Assembly (NCBI RefSeq): GCF_945859705.1 | Contig: NC_079137.1 | Coordinates: 70,516,277-70,580,276, forward strand | Origin: Episyrphus balteatus | Lineage: Eukaryota > Arthropoda > Insecta > Diptera > Syrphidae | DNA length: 64,000 nt | Direction of reading: 5' to 3' | Part shown: one piece after another, positions 46,150 through 58,680 of the stretch | Numbering within the stretch: position 1 is the stretch's first letter | How the letters are laid out: every line of letters begins with the position of its first letter | Translations under genes and position numbers: made by a program | Notes under the pieces: generated by a model | The model's database searches: none | Seen by the model: the letters and a program-made list of their open reading frames with translations, nothing else | Told to the model about the DNA's origin: nothing

Positions 46150-48000
46150 ATATTTGAAATCGCCAGTTGTAAGACGGTGTTTAAAAAATAAACTTTCACT
46201 TTAGAACCAGTTTCCCTTACGGAAGTTCTAACTTAACTTACAGCCTGTATAAAGAAGTTCAAAAAATTGTTTAAAAGAAGTCTTTTGGAGCTTTTAAAGA
46301 TACTTTGACTTTGAAAAGATTTCCTAAGCATATTCTTAAACTGCCTTGTAAGAAAGATAACCTCAAAACATGATTTTTTTTTTTTTTGTTTCTGTAAAAA
46401 TTTAGTTTTAACTTTTTTTTTTTCAAAAAGACCTTCAAACTTTTTTTCAAGGTTGTACTCCCTTGAGTGTTTTTTTTATTACATTTTAAATTTAATTCCT
46501 TTTTTTTTTAATTCCAAGTACCAAAAAATATCGTTGTCATAGTTTCATCTTATAAGGACACTCACATATAAATACCACATACATCCTCGCCACAATATGA
46601 GGTTTGACACCGCATCCAACACATCCTGCAAGGCAGATATACGAATAAGAAGACAGACAGGAAAAAAAAATATAAAACAAGAACATTGCCAAGCGCGACC
46701 ACGACATCGACTCTGATGGTGCTCCTCCTGAATCTGGACCTGAACGTCACTCTATGATGATGCCAGGAGGAACTAAACTATTCTGTACAATTTTATATAG
46801 GAATGAGTTGAGAATGTTTTAATTCTCTGTACTGAATAGATATTATGCAAGACCAAGCAATCATGCTGTTAAGCTCTTTTTAGCTACTCTACTCTCCTAC
46901 ACGGTACCGGTTAACGGTTCCTATTCCATTTGATATCTTTATACATCTCTACACTCTACACTAGATTCAAAAAGAGTGAGAGAGAGATAGAAAGATGGGT
47001 GTTTTAAAAGGATAACATCCTGATGTTGAATGAAGTTTTAGGACTCTAGAGAGAGAGAAAATGCTGCTGCTTGTATGTGATGCATGCAGAAAATGGTCTT
47101 TGCCATTAATTACAGTCGAGGAAAAACTAGACTAACTGTGTATATAATTTATACATGTTAGATATGTGTGGGTTGTTTGGATGCTTTTTCGAAAAAGGAC
47201 AAAGTAAAAGAGTGTATGTTTTCTATATGCATTGCCATTTTCTATTCTCTGCTATGAATGGAGAGTTTAAAAAAATATATAAAAGCAAAAAAAAAAAAAA
47301 TAGTGATAGTGAAGTAGAAAACAACGTCAAAAAACCATCAAGACCTGATGAAATCCATGAAAGTATAACTACACAGAGATTTTGGATTAAAAAGAAAGTC
47401 GACATGGGAATAAACCCCAGCAAATATACAAACATGTATAACACAAGGAATTGATACACTCTTTCTCTCTTATGTGTCTCGTGTTTTTGTATTAAACTGT
47501 GAACTCAAAAAAACTCATCACCCACATCTTGACACAGTGTTGCCATTCACTATTTTTGATGTTTTTTTTGTTTTTTTTTTTCATTTAATTAAGTGGCATC
47601 AAAAGTTAGACAAACAAAACCGATTTGATGATGATTTCTTTTAGCTTTGCTTGTCCAAAGATTTGATTTTTATTGCAAAAAAAAATGTGATGTTCGTTCC
47701 CCCATAATTTCGAAACTACTTATCATTAAACAAATGAGGTATCTCTTGTCGGGCCTTCATTGTCTGATAGTTACACCCAACAAAATTTCTTTATAGAAAT
47801 TGATCCAAACGCTATATAACGTTTTCTTATATAGCGCCCTCAAATGGCAAAACCCGTAAGCTTGAATAAACATTTTTGCGTTTGAATTAAATTTTCTTTT
47901 TAAATTATGGGTTGATATTTTTGACCCTGTCAGGTCAATTCTACCCTCTTCATTCATTACTACTTGACATTACGATGTAAAAGTATTTTAAAAAAGTCGG
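46150..48000. other. Host-like DNA with homopolymer runs
   Basis: Poly-T tracts lie at 46376-46389 and 46411-46422. GA-rich patches occur near 46976 and 47050. The frame at 47155-47454 is lysine/asparagine-rich with no domain. No gene is supported. Confidence 0.4.
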
Positions 48001-48420
48001 TCCCGCAATTTTGTCCTCCTAACTGTCTGTCTGTCTCTTTCAATCTCGAGCTGCAGCCAAACTATTGGTGCGATTCGCTTCAAAATTGGTAGACAAGAGT
48101 TTTTGCTAATTCCCTAGAGATGAAATTGAAATAATTTTTTGAGGCCAAAATCAAAGATAATTGTCATACAACTAAAATGGAAAAATTAATTTTCTCAAAA
48201 ACGATATTTATTTAAAAAAAAATAGCTGTATCTTCCCATTTTTGAAATAAGGAAAATATTTTTTGAACCGTTATTAGAGGTAGGTACCTACCTACCTGCA
48301 ATAGAACAGTTTTCTTGAATTCTGACTTTCTCATAAACTACTAAGCCGATTTCAACGAAAACATAACAAATAAGAAGTTTCTTAGTAGTCGTAATGTTAA
48401 AATGTATGATTTTTTAAGGT
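48001..48420. repeat. Dispersed repeat family R, copy 1
   Basis: Landmarks are CTGTCTGTCTG near 48026, AACCGTTATTAGAGG near 48267 followed by GGTACCTACC, TAGAACAGTTTT near 48302 and CCGATTTCAACGAAAA near 48347. The same ordered landmarks recur with divergence at 49634-49960 and, in part, at 54208-54328. No termini are recognised and the class is unknown. Confidence 0.55.
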
Positions 48421-49032
48421 TAGCAAAAATTAACATGAAAACTTTGCATTTCCGCAAAGTTAAATATTAATACAGTTTACAACACTAAGAATGTTGCTAT
48501 ACTTTGCTAAACTTATTTTATAAACATAACCAAAATGTAAAAAAAAAAAAACGTTAAAAAGATTTATGTCGAAATTTCACATTTTTTTTCTTAAAGCACT
48601 TTATGTGGCAGTTGCTAGTAGTTAACTTATTCAAAATAAACTTAAAAACTTCGTCTTCTCTTCTTTTTTTTTTGCCAAAACAACAAATGCACAAAAGTAT
48701 AATCTCGAACTATCACAATGACTAAATTTTTTTCAGTGCTTTTGAAAGTAACGCTAAACCCCAAAAAATGAGCAAAACAAAATTAAAAACAACAAACAAC
48801 AGTGATTCAACATATGCTTGACCATAGCTCCATAGCTTAGAAGATAAATATTGCATTTTGTTTTCTTTTTTATTTTTTGTCCTTTAGTTAACGCACTGTG
48901 CGTGTCGGTGCGTCGTCTGTGTGATTTTGATTAAACTTTGCAGACGTAATATTCAAAGCGATTGCAATAAAACTGCGTTTTTTATTCTTTCAAAAAAAGT
49001 TAAATAACATAAATTTTTTTTTCATTTAACAA

Positions 49033-49633
49033 AATTTTGGGTCAAAATTCTGCCTTACAAAATTCTGCTTTCAAAACTCTGTTTTTCAAAATTCTGCTTT
49101 TTAAAATTCATTTTTTCATAATTCTGTCTGGAAAATGTTTTAAAGCACGGGCTTTTATTTTGTACAATCATCTCCTCGCTGGTTATTTGATAACTTACTC
49201 AGTTCGTCAATTTTTTGTATGTTATCGTTTGTTAGATTAATCAATAAATTAAAAAATATTATGAAAAGGTTTTTAATGTTAAATAATTTCGAAAATTAAT
49301 CAGAAATTTATTAATTTATCAAATAAAAATGAATGTTCAATAAATTGATTAAGAAAAGAATATCTTTCTTTTTAGTTTCTAATAGTTTTCAACGGTTTAT
49401 AGATGTGAATTATAAGAAAATCAGTTTTTGCATTATATCAAATGTTTGGGACAGTTACAAAAAAAAAAAAAACAGTAAGGAAAGTAGTAAAGTTGAATTA
49501 CTATTAATGAGATGAGAGCGCATATGCTATATACAAAAAAAAAAAAAAACAGAATTAGAAGAATTTTCTTGTTCAAAAAATATACAGAATTTTAAAAAAC
49601 AGAATTTTCAAGTCAGAATTTTGACCCGATCCC
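49033..49633. mobile_element. Mutator-like MITE, second copy
   Basis: The left end GGGTCAAAATTCTGCC and the reversed right end GGGATCGGGTCAAAATTCTG, with CAAAATTCTG arrays, match the element at 19719. The middle (ATTTGATAACTTAC near 49183, ATTTATTAATTTATCAAATA near 49305) is also homologous. The left end lacks the outer GGGATC and no duplication is visible. It is shorter than the first copy and lacks the 94-bp palindrome. Confidence 0.75.
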
Positions 49634-49960
49634 GTCTGTCTGTCTTTATCTTGAGCTATAGAGGGCAGCCCAAACTACTGATTCAAAATCGGTAGATTAG
49701 AGCTTTTGGTAATTCTCTAGGAAGTAAATTGATTTTTATTTTCGACCGAAACTAGCCATATGACTGAAATCAAAAAATCATTTTTCTCAAAAATGACTCT
49801 AACGGTTTTGATTTATGGGATGGCCTACTTTTGAAATAAAAAAAATTATTTTTTGAACTGTTATTAACGCCTTCTGACTTTTTTCATAAACGACTTAGCC
49901 AATTTCAATTAAAATTTTTATATAGAAGGTCTAAATTACCGTAGAATGAAAATGTCTAAA
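49634..49960. repeat. Dispersed repeat family R, copy 2
   Basis: Starts directly at the end of the Mutator-like MITE with GTCTGTCTGTCTTT and carries the GCCCAAACTA and AACTGTTATTAA landmarks of copy 1 at about 75% identity by eye. Confidence 0.5.
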
Positions 49961-50180
49961 AATTAAAAAAAACTTCAGCTTAGGGTTTTTTAAAAAATTT
50001 TCATTTTAATTTTTTTTTTTTTGAAAAACGAATTTTTTGATAAATTTTTTTGAAGTTTTGTTTTTAGTTTAAAATAAAATCAGAAAATCATTCTTTATTT
50101 CTGGAATATTTTTTGAAATTTTGTATTAAAAAAAAACCGTTTCGAAACAAAATTGAAAAAAAATGTTACACAAGAATTAA

Positions 50181-51684
50181 TAGTAGAGTAACTAAAGCAA
50201 ATTATTAGGGAACCCGGCCGAACAGCTCTGATTTTGACGATTTTTTTTTCAAACGTAGGTAATTAAAAATACTTTAAAGTCTATAGATTAAAAATTGCCG
50301 GTGTTGCCGTATTGTTTTTTAAAATTAAAATTAAATTTTTTTTAACAAAACCATTTTTTTTTTTGCTTAAATTTCATAAAACAAATGATAGCAAAAGATT
50401 CTCTAGGTAATTTAAGGAAAATATATAAAAGGCAGTAAGGGACAATCTTCCATCGTTTAAGCGATAAATGCAATTTTCTAACATTCTGACCTCAAACACA
50501 AAAAAAATATTTTGAAAACAACGGCAACACCTACAATATTTTAAAATACATTTAAAAAAAGCCAGAAGCTCATTCTTATCTCTTAAATTTAAATCCACTA
50601 AATTTAATCAAGGCTTTTTTGAAAAAATGGTCCTCAAACTCAGAATTAAAAAAAAATGTTATTAGAAAAATTTAAAATGACTTTTTTCCAAATTTATTTA
50701 AAAAAAATTTTTGGCCATAAATATTATCAGTTGAATTTCGAAGCAAAAAAGGTAAAATATATCACACTTTTGAAAAAAAAAAAATGAAAAATTACTTCAA
50801 TTTCAATGGTTTTTTTTTTATTAAAACTGAATTTTTGCATTGAAATAATTAATTTTCTCAAAGACTGTGGTAAATAGGAACTTTAAATTTTTGCTATTTA
50901 ACTTTCAACAGTAAGGGTTATTAAATGAATAAAAAATAATTTTATGTTTAGATGTTGAACTTAAAAAAAAAAATAAGTTACATTTTTTTTCAAAACATTT
51001 ATTAAAAAAAGTTCTTCGAAAATGAAATACTTTTTAATTTTTTTCATAAACCGTAATACATATTGACATTTCCTTTTATAATTTGAAATCATAATAAATG
51101 CGGCCAAAAAAATTTGAAAATAAATGCATTTTATATTACGATCAAGTTTAAAAAATGACATGTTAAAATTTTTTCAATAATTTTTTTTTTTTTTTTCAAA
51201 AATCTGAGTTCAATTACAATTCTTTCAAAAGCCGTTCATTCAATTAACTTAATTTTAATTTTACATATATGACTAAGCTTCTAGCTTTTAAAAAATGTAT
51301 ATTTGAATATTGTAGGTGTTGCCGCTGTGTTCAAATATTTTTTTTGTGTTTGAAGTCAATTAATAAGAAAATTGCATCTATCGCTTGAACTATGGAAGAT
51401 TGTCCCTCACTCCCTTAAATTTTTTTTCCTTGAATTTCCTAGACAATCTTTTGGCATCAATTAATTTATGAAATTTCAGAAAAATGTTTGAAAAAAATTT
51501 GTTTTTGTTCACAAAAATCTCTAATTAAATTTAAAAAATCAAAACGGCAACACCGGCAATTTTTAATCTATAGACTTTAAAGTATTTTTAATTACGGACG
51601 TTTGAAAAAAAAGATCATCAAAATCTAAGCTGTTCGGCCGGGTTCCCTAATATTGCCAATTTTTGAGCTTTAGTTACTCCACTG
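50181..51684. mobile_element. 1.5 kb palindromic element, copy C
   Basis: Ends are TAGTAGAGTAACTAAAG and the reverse of CAGTGGAGTAACTAAAG, with TAA duplicated at 50178-50180 and 51685-51687. Same orientation as copy A. It is closely similar to copy D read in reverse, including a 65-66 codon AT-rich frame present in both; that frame simply follows DNA identity. Confidence 0.9.
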
Positions 51685-51687
51685 TAA

Positions 51688-53988
51688 ATGGCATAGTGAG
51701 TTTGAAGATTAAAACTATTTAAAAATAAATTTTCGTTATTTTAAAGAAATAGGTAAGTTTTATTTTTTTTTTACATTTAAAAAACTCTTTAGAATTTTAA
51801 ACTCCTTTAGAAATTTTGTTGTGCTTATGTAGGCACTCACGTATTCGCCAAGGTTAGTGGAACATAGAAATTGTTTTTGAGGTTAGTGTCCCAAAATGGA
51901 AAAATAATCAAATTTAATTTTTCTCTTTAATTTTTTTCTTTGATCTGGCAGTACTGATCTCCGTTTTACGTTATACGTTATCCTATTTTTTTTTGTTTGG
52001 ACGTGTGTGGTAAAGTTGCATTTTGCACTCGTTCTAAGTTAATTAGCTTTTTTTTCGTGTTATATACGACAATATATACTTATACATTTATGTATAATGT
52101 ACTTGAAAATAATTAAATTTTTTACCCCTTCTTGACAAAAAGCAGGATAATTAAAAAAAATTTTGTGAGTGTTGTTAATTTTTTTTTTTTTCGTTTTGTT
52201 GCATTACATGGTTGTCCCATCTGAGGATCTCTTACTTTCTTTCTATCTCAATCTCACTGTTTGTGTTTTGTTTCTATCAAAAGGATTTAAATTACATGGG
52301 AAAGTGCGGAAGCGGATATTGGTGGTGTTTTGTGTGGATAGACGGGAAAGGCAAAACTATTAAACCAGATTCCTGTTATCCGCCTTCTTTCACATCAGAG
52401 AGAGAGAGGTCATCCCAAAATGAGTAGGTATAGAAAGAATATCCTCAGACTGCTTTAAGCAGAATTATAAAAAAGAAAAAGTGAATGAAAATAGAGAGAG
52501 GATCAAGTAATGACCTAAGGATAAAAACACAATATATATAAATTTATTTTTCCTTTTTTTGAGGGCATTTCGCATCCTCTTTGGGTTGTTCTCGTCATCT
52601 TTTTTTTTTCTTTTGTTTTTAATTAACGAAACGAAAATGAAAAAAAAAAAAACGAACAAGGACGAAGAAGTTTCGAAGGACGATGCGAGTGTTTATGTCT
52701 TTTCTTTGAAAATCAAAAAAGGATACGATATTAACTACGTGCGTTTTCACTCTTTGTCTATATTTTTCAAAAAAATACACACAACAAAAAATAGAAAACA
52801 AAAAATAACACCCACGACTAAGAACACTCTTTCTTTTAAGATGACGCTATGAGTAGAAAATTCAATTAAAAAACCCCTAAAGGATATAGCAGCAAAGAAA
52901 ATGGATTTAAATGAAAGGGCAATATACCAAAAGAGATTTCACTCTTCCATTCTTTAACTCTGTGCTTTGGAACTCATTCCAAAAATTTTAATTGCTTACT
53001 CAATTTTTTAGGCATTTCTGACATTCAGGATTAAATAAAACAAAACAAGAAAATTGCATGCAAAAGAGAGAAAACCAAAAATATAAAAAAAAAAAAATAT
53101 TTAACATTAAAGGACCTGTCAGTGGCAGTGGAGATTGTTTTTTTTTTTGATTATTTTTGGCATTTCTGTTAAAAGTCATCATTTCTGAATTTTTTTTTTT
53201 TTTTTTATTTTTTTAAAACAAATAAATTGGAAAAAAATAATTTGCGCCCATACACAACATATTGATATGTGAAGAGTGTGCATAAAAATGTGTCCTTTTT
53301 TGGAGAGAGAATGAGAGTAAACGTAACGTATACAAAATAACGCTTTTCTCGTTTTGCTGTCACATGCATTGACAGTCCCTCCTCCTGTAAAAATGGATAC
53401 ACAAGTGGCAATTATAGGCGTTTTACAAGGCTTTTATGTTTCAAATATATCCAACATTCATAATTGTATGTTCTTTCTACGTATACCGAGTAGGTAAGGT
53501 ATATGGATGGGAAAAAATATATCAAAATGTTGTGCACTGTCACATGGTGCAGGTTCCATGGGACACATAGGACACCAGGACCTGTCACGCGGCGAATTTT
53601 AAGCTGATGTCGTTGTATTTTTTTTTATTTTAACCAAGTGGTTTTTGATTTTTTACCTACCTAGGTAGGAATATAGTTAAGTTGGTGAATGTAAAAAAAA
53701 TGTTACCATGTGAGTAGGGATCAATTGATTTCTGGACAAAAATTGGAAGGTCGAAATGGAGTTTGTTATTATTTTTCAATCTAGACATTTTTTTTTTTTT
53801 TTTTTTTTCATTTCATTATGATTTGAATTACAGATTGATTTTTGAATTCGATAGTTTCAAATATGCTTGTCACTACAACATAATCCTTGCTTCTACGGCA
53901 AAAGTCAAAAATGAAATAGTATACAGGCAAAATAGTACACAAAATCAGCAAATAAAAAAAAAAAATGGCTACCCTCATGGAACTTGAG
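51688..53988. other. AT-rich and host-like DNA
   Basis: No gene is seen. Poly-T runs lie at 52180-52191, 53193-53210 and 53788-53808, and a short AGAGAGAGAG patch at 52397. Overlapping lysine- or phenylalanine-rich frames reflect the A/T runs. Confidence 0.4.
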
Positions 53989-53991
53989 GTA

Positions 53992-54215
53992 GCGTCTGAA
54001 ACGCGTCTGAAAGGCGTCCAAAATGCGTCCAAAACGCGTTCAAAATGCGTCCAAAACGCGTCCAAAACGCGTCCGAAACGCGTCTGAAACGTGTACAAAG
54101 CTCGTCCAAAGCGCATCCAAAGCTCCTCCAAAACGTGCAAAAACGCGTCCAAAATGCGTCAGAAACGCGTCCGAAACTCGTTGTTGCACCGTTCGAAACT
54201 CGTTGTTGCACCGTT
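53992..54215. repeat. 11-bp satellite plus 22-bp duplication
   Basis: GCGTCCAAAAC-type units step exactly 11 bp (53992, 54003, 54014, 54025 and so on) for about 16 units to 54178. CGAAACTCGTTGTTGCACCGTT then occurs twice in tandem (to about 54215). The array is GC-richer than its surroundings. It keeps several frames open on both strands, producing 65-114 codon spurious frames. Confidence 0.93.
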
Positions 54216-54328
54216 ATTAGATAACGGTACCTGCCATAGAACAGTTTTTTTTTTTATTTATGAATATTTCTCGTAAGTGTTTTAACCGATTTCAACCAAA
54301 ATGTTCATAAAAAAACGTTAGAGTAATT
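54208..54328. repeat. Dispersed repeat family R, partial copy 3
   Basis: ACCGTTATTAGATAACGG, TAGAACAGTTTTT and CCGATTTCAACCAAAAT follow in the same order as at 48267-48362. The copy is interrupted by palindromic element D. Confidence 0.5.
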
Positions 54329-55835
54329 TAGTGGAGTAACTAATGCTCAAAAATTGGCAATATTAGGGAACCCGGCCGAAAAGCTTAGATTTTGATGATC
54401 TTTTTTTTCAAACGTCGGTAATTAAAAATACTTTAATGTCTATAGATTAAAAATTGCCGGTGTTGCCGTTTTGATTTTTTAAATTTAATTGAAGATTTTT
54501 GTGAACAAAAACAAATTTTTTTCAAAAATTTTTCTTAAATTTCATAAATTAATTGATGCCAAAAGATTGTCTAGAAAATTCAAGGAAAACAAATAAATGG
54601 GAGTGAGGGACAATCTTCCATAGTTCAAGCGATAGATGCAATTTTCTTATTAATTGACTTCAAACACAAAAAAAAATATTTGAACACAACGGCAACACCT
54701 ACAATATTCAAATATACATTTTTTAAAAGCTAGAAGCTTAGTCATATGTGAAAAATTAAAATTAAGTTAATTGAATGAACGGCTTTTGAAAGAATGGTAA
54801 TTGAACTCAGACTTTTGAAAAAAAAAATTATTGAAAAAATTTTAACATGTCGTTTTTTAAACTTGGTCGTAATACAAAATGCATTTATTTTCAAATTTTT
54901 TTGGCCGCATTTATTATGATTTCAAATTATAAAAGGAAATGTCAATATGTATTACGGTTTATGAAAAAAATTAAAAAGTATTTCATTTTCGAAGAACTTT
55001 TTTTAATAAAAATTTTGAAAAAAAATGTAACTTATTTTTTTTAAAGTTCAACATCTAAACATAAAATTATTTTGTATTCATTTAATAACCCTTACTGTTG
55101 AAAGTTAAATAGCAAAAGTTTAAAGTTCCTATTTGCCACAGTCTTTAAGAAAATTAATGCAAAAATTCAGTTTTAATAAAAAAAAAACCATTGAAATTGA
55201 AGTAATTTTTCATTTTTTTTTTCAAAAGTGTGAAATATCTTACCTTTTTTGCTTCGAAATTCAACTGATAATATTTATGGGCAAAAATTTTTTTTAAATA
55301 AATTCATATTTTATTTGAAAAAGTTTGGAAAAAAGTCATTTTAAATTTTTCTAATAACATTTTTTTTTTTATTCTGAGTTTAAGGACCATTTTTTCAAAA
55401 AGTTTTGATTAAATTAAGTGGATTTAAATTTAAGAGATAAGAATGAGCTTCTGGCTTTTTAAAAATGTATTTTAAAATATTGTAGGTGTTGCCGTTGTTT
55501 TCAAAATATTTTTTTTGTGTTTGAGGTCAGAATGTTAGAAAATTGCATTTATCGCTTAAGCGATTAAAGATTGTCCCTTACTGCCTTTTTATATATTTTC
55601 CTTAAATTACCTAGAGAATCTTTTGCTATCATTTGTTTTATGAAATTTAAGCAAAAAAATTGGTTTTGTTAAAAAAAAATAATTTTAATTTAAAAAAAAA
55701 CAATACGGCAACACCGGCAATTTTTCATCTATAGACTTTAAAGTATTTTTAATTACGTACGTTTGAAAAAAAAAATCGTCAAAATCAGAGCTGTTCGGCC
55801 GGGTTCCCTAAGAATTTGCTTTAGTTACTCTACTA
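54329..55835. mobile_element. 1.5 kb palindromic element, copy D
   Basis: Bounded by TAGTGGAGTAACTAATG and the reverse of TAGTAGAGTAACTAAAG, with ATT duplicated at 54326-54328 and 55836-55838. Opposite in orientation to copies A and C. It is inserted in repeat family R. Confidence 0.9.
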
Positions 55836-55838
55836 ATT

Positions 55839-58370
55839 GTTATAAAAAAATTTTACAAAACCACATCTTAAGATTTTTAATAAATATATTTTTTTTTAAA
55901 TCAATTTTTTGAAAACTGGTTAATGTCGAATAATATTTGCTTTAAAAATTGCATACCAATTTTTTTTAACCATCAGGGCAAGTACGTGCGAACCAGTCGT
56001 GCATTTTATTTTATAGACTTTTTTGATCCTTTGTTCTTATCGCCAAAGCAATATTTGTTTTGCCAAATTTCATGAGGGCAATAATTTTATTTTTAATGTG
56101 TTGATTTTATGTACTATTTTTCTCTAAGGTACCTATACTAATTCTCATTTTCGATATTAAATTAAATATCAATTTTTATCAATTAATTTTTTTAATAAAT
56201 GCAAAGATGTGGATAGAGTCTTTTATGTAGGTATCCTATCTAAGTTAAGTATGTAGGTAACATGGAAACGATTTATTTCCTAATTTACCATATATCTCAA
56301 AAAGTTCCTATAACTAATACCAAAAAAAAAATTTAAGAAAAAATTAAGAGGAAAAACGTGAAATATTATTTTCTTTTGATGTCTTCTTAAAATAATTTGT
56401 AAAAAAATGAAAAAATTTAATTTAAAAAAAAAACTCATATTTTCATACAGGATGGCTCCTTGAGATTTTTCATTTTAATTTTGACAAAAAAAAAATTCAA
56501 AACAAAAAATGAAATCCAAACCCCCAAAAGCGTTTAAAATTTCCAAATGAACGCCTCTCAAAAGCGTTTCATAAACAAAAATGACTGAGAGTATGTTTGT
56601 GTGTGAAGGAATAGACGAACCTCTTAGATATACACCTCTCTTCTACACTTTGCCTGAAGAAAGGACATTTTTGTTTTTAGAAGACAACATAAAAGACACA
56701 ACAAAAACAATGTTGTGATGCTGATGATGCCGATGATAACTTCTTGAAATTCTCTCGACGTAATTAATTACAATGCTTGTCATCAGATGACACACACTTT
56801 TGCTTACATCACACACAAGCCTCTCTCTCTGCCCCCACTGTAGAATAGGTGCCAGTATCTTCAGTTCATTTCTGATCTCCAAAACAGCTTCCGCAATGAA
56901 ATGAAAAATAAAGAAAAACTCGAATTTATTACATAAAAGGAATAAAATTTAAGTTTTCTACTCGACTACTCCACAGGTATCCTTAGCTACACTGTGACAT
57001 CCTCCCTCCGTCTTCTTTTTGGTGTAGAAAGCTTTGGCATACAGTTGTTTCCGTGTGTAGTATGCATATGTGAATTATAATCTCTTTAGAGAGCATTCAT
57101 CTTTCGTTTCACTTAAGAACCATAACCAACAAGGATATCATACAGTAGAAAAGCTACATATAAATGTGAAAAAAGGGAGGGGGGGGAGGGGGAGGATATT
57201 TGGAAGACAAAGGGGGGCTCAAGGTGTATAGAAACGTGCAAAACTGTTAAATAGTTTTGCAACAGCACACATTCATTTCTCAGATCTCTTTCGGTTGACA
57301 ACACCTTTTTGGGGGTGTAATGGGGGCAAAACCCCCCAACAAAAAGATTACCCGAAATCTTAAGCAAAAGGTGTGTATATTCATTCTCGAACATAGCAAG
57401 AACAAAGAATTATTATAATGCAGACAAAAAAAAAAAAAAAAAAACTATATAAGATCTATCCTGGGTGCTGAAATTTATTAGAGGCAGAGAGAGATTTTGC
57501 TAGAGGTGCACTTCTAACATTCAACTATATCTGATGCACAGTACACACATGTGTGTCAGCTGGTGGAAATTAATTGCTTTTCAACCCTGGAGTTAAACGT
57601 GATGAAAATATCTAAGGCCAGGTGGCTTCAATATATTCCTATACCTTACCTATTCCTATGCATTGTTTTTGTAAAAAGACTTACAGCAGTATACACCGCA
57701 GTGTAACGAAAACATCTTGAGTTGCCAAGAGTTGTATGAACTGAAGAAATTATATATATTTTGTGCAATATCAAATCAACTTGGTCAATATTTGAATTGT
57801 CCTCAAAATCAACAGAATAGAGTCTTGTAATTGAGATTGTTAAAATTCAATTTTTGGCCTAAAAAATATTTCATATAGATTGTTAAACATGGTTGTGGGT
57901 TATAAGACAGACAAATTGGGGAATTTAATTCTTTCGAAGATAACTCGTGATTGATTCCAAGAATCACCCAAAGTAGGTATGTAAAATATTGAGAAACATA
58001 GGAGTTTTCTTGACATTCTGGAAGGGTTGTAATTCACTTTTCCATCCTGGCAAGAAACAAGAGTCAGTCTATCACGTAGACGGCTGCTGTCTTACATAAT
58101 AGATATAATTCAGCACCCCTTCATGTCAAAGCAATCAAAAATGGGCTAATAAGCTATTAAAACAAGCAAAGGCAAAACTCTAAAGCAAGTAATATCGTTT
58201 TGAGAAGGCAATGTGCACACGCATGAATTTTTTGAAGCACGATGGCGCAGCGATTTGATTATTACATTATCAGTAAATTTGACTATGCATATACACAGTG
58301 CGGTATTGCGGTAATGCTTCGATGACGCTGATTTCCCTAGGTTCCCAAAACCTGCTGCGCCACGATACTC
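55839..58370. other. AT-rich then host-like DNA
   Basis: No gene is supported. There is a poly-G-rich patch at 57176-57195 and poly-A at 57427-57444. 56570-58370 has host-like complexity. Confidence 0.4.
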
Positions 58371-58680
58371 GATGTGATTTCTGTGAAACATGATTTTACC
58401 GGAAAATCTTGTTGATTTAACCTGAGCAATTCCTGATTTTTCTGCGTGAATTAGCCGGGGAACCCCAATGCACAACTAGCAATTTAGATTCCATAAGTGT
58501 CAATGTATCTTACCAGAGCGATCAATGACTTTAGAGGGAAACCTGTTGAATTTTCCGGAGATTTCATTGATTTTACCAGGAAGACATGTTGATTTTAACC
58601 AGGAATTTCATTGTGTTACCAGACTTCTATTCATGATTTGATCGCGTAAATCAGTTGATTTCCCCCAGCGATCTTAATTA
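58371..58680. repeat. Degenerate TTGATTTTACCAGGAA repeats
   Basis: Loose repeats of GTTGATTTNACCNGGAA recur every 30-50 bp (near 58379, 58410, 58566 and 58591) without exact periodicity. They may be a decayed satellite. Confidence 0.35.

Noticed and set aside
53808..54220. Overlapping frames on both strands across the 11-bp array
   Set aside because: The 11-bp unit contains no stop in most phases, so open frames arise automatically.
50961..55044. A 65-66 codon frame preserved at 50961-51161 and 54847-55044
   Set aside because: Both lie in copies of the same 1.5 kb element; the other two copies do not show it as an open frame. It reflects recent DNA identity, not selection.
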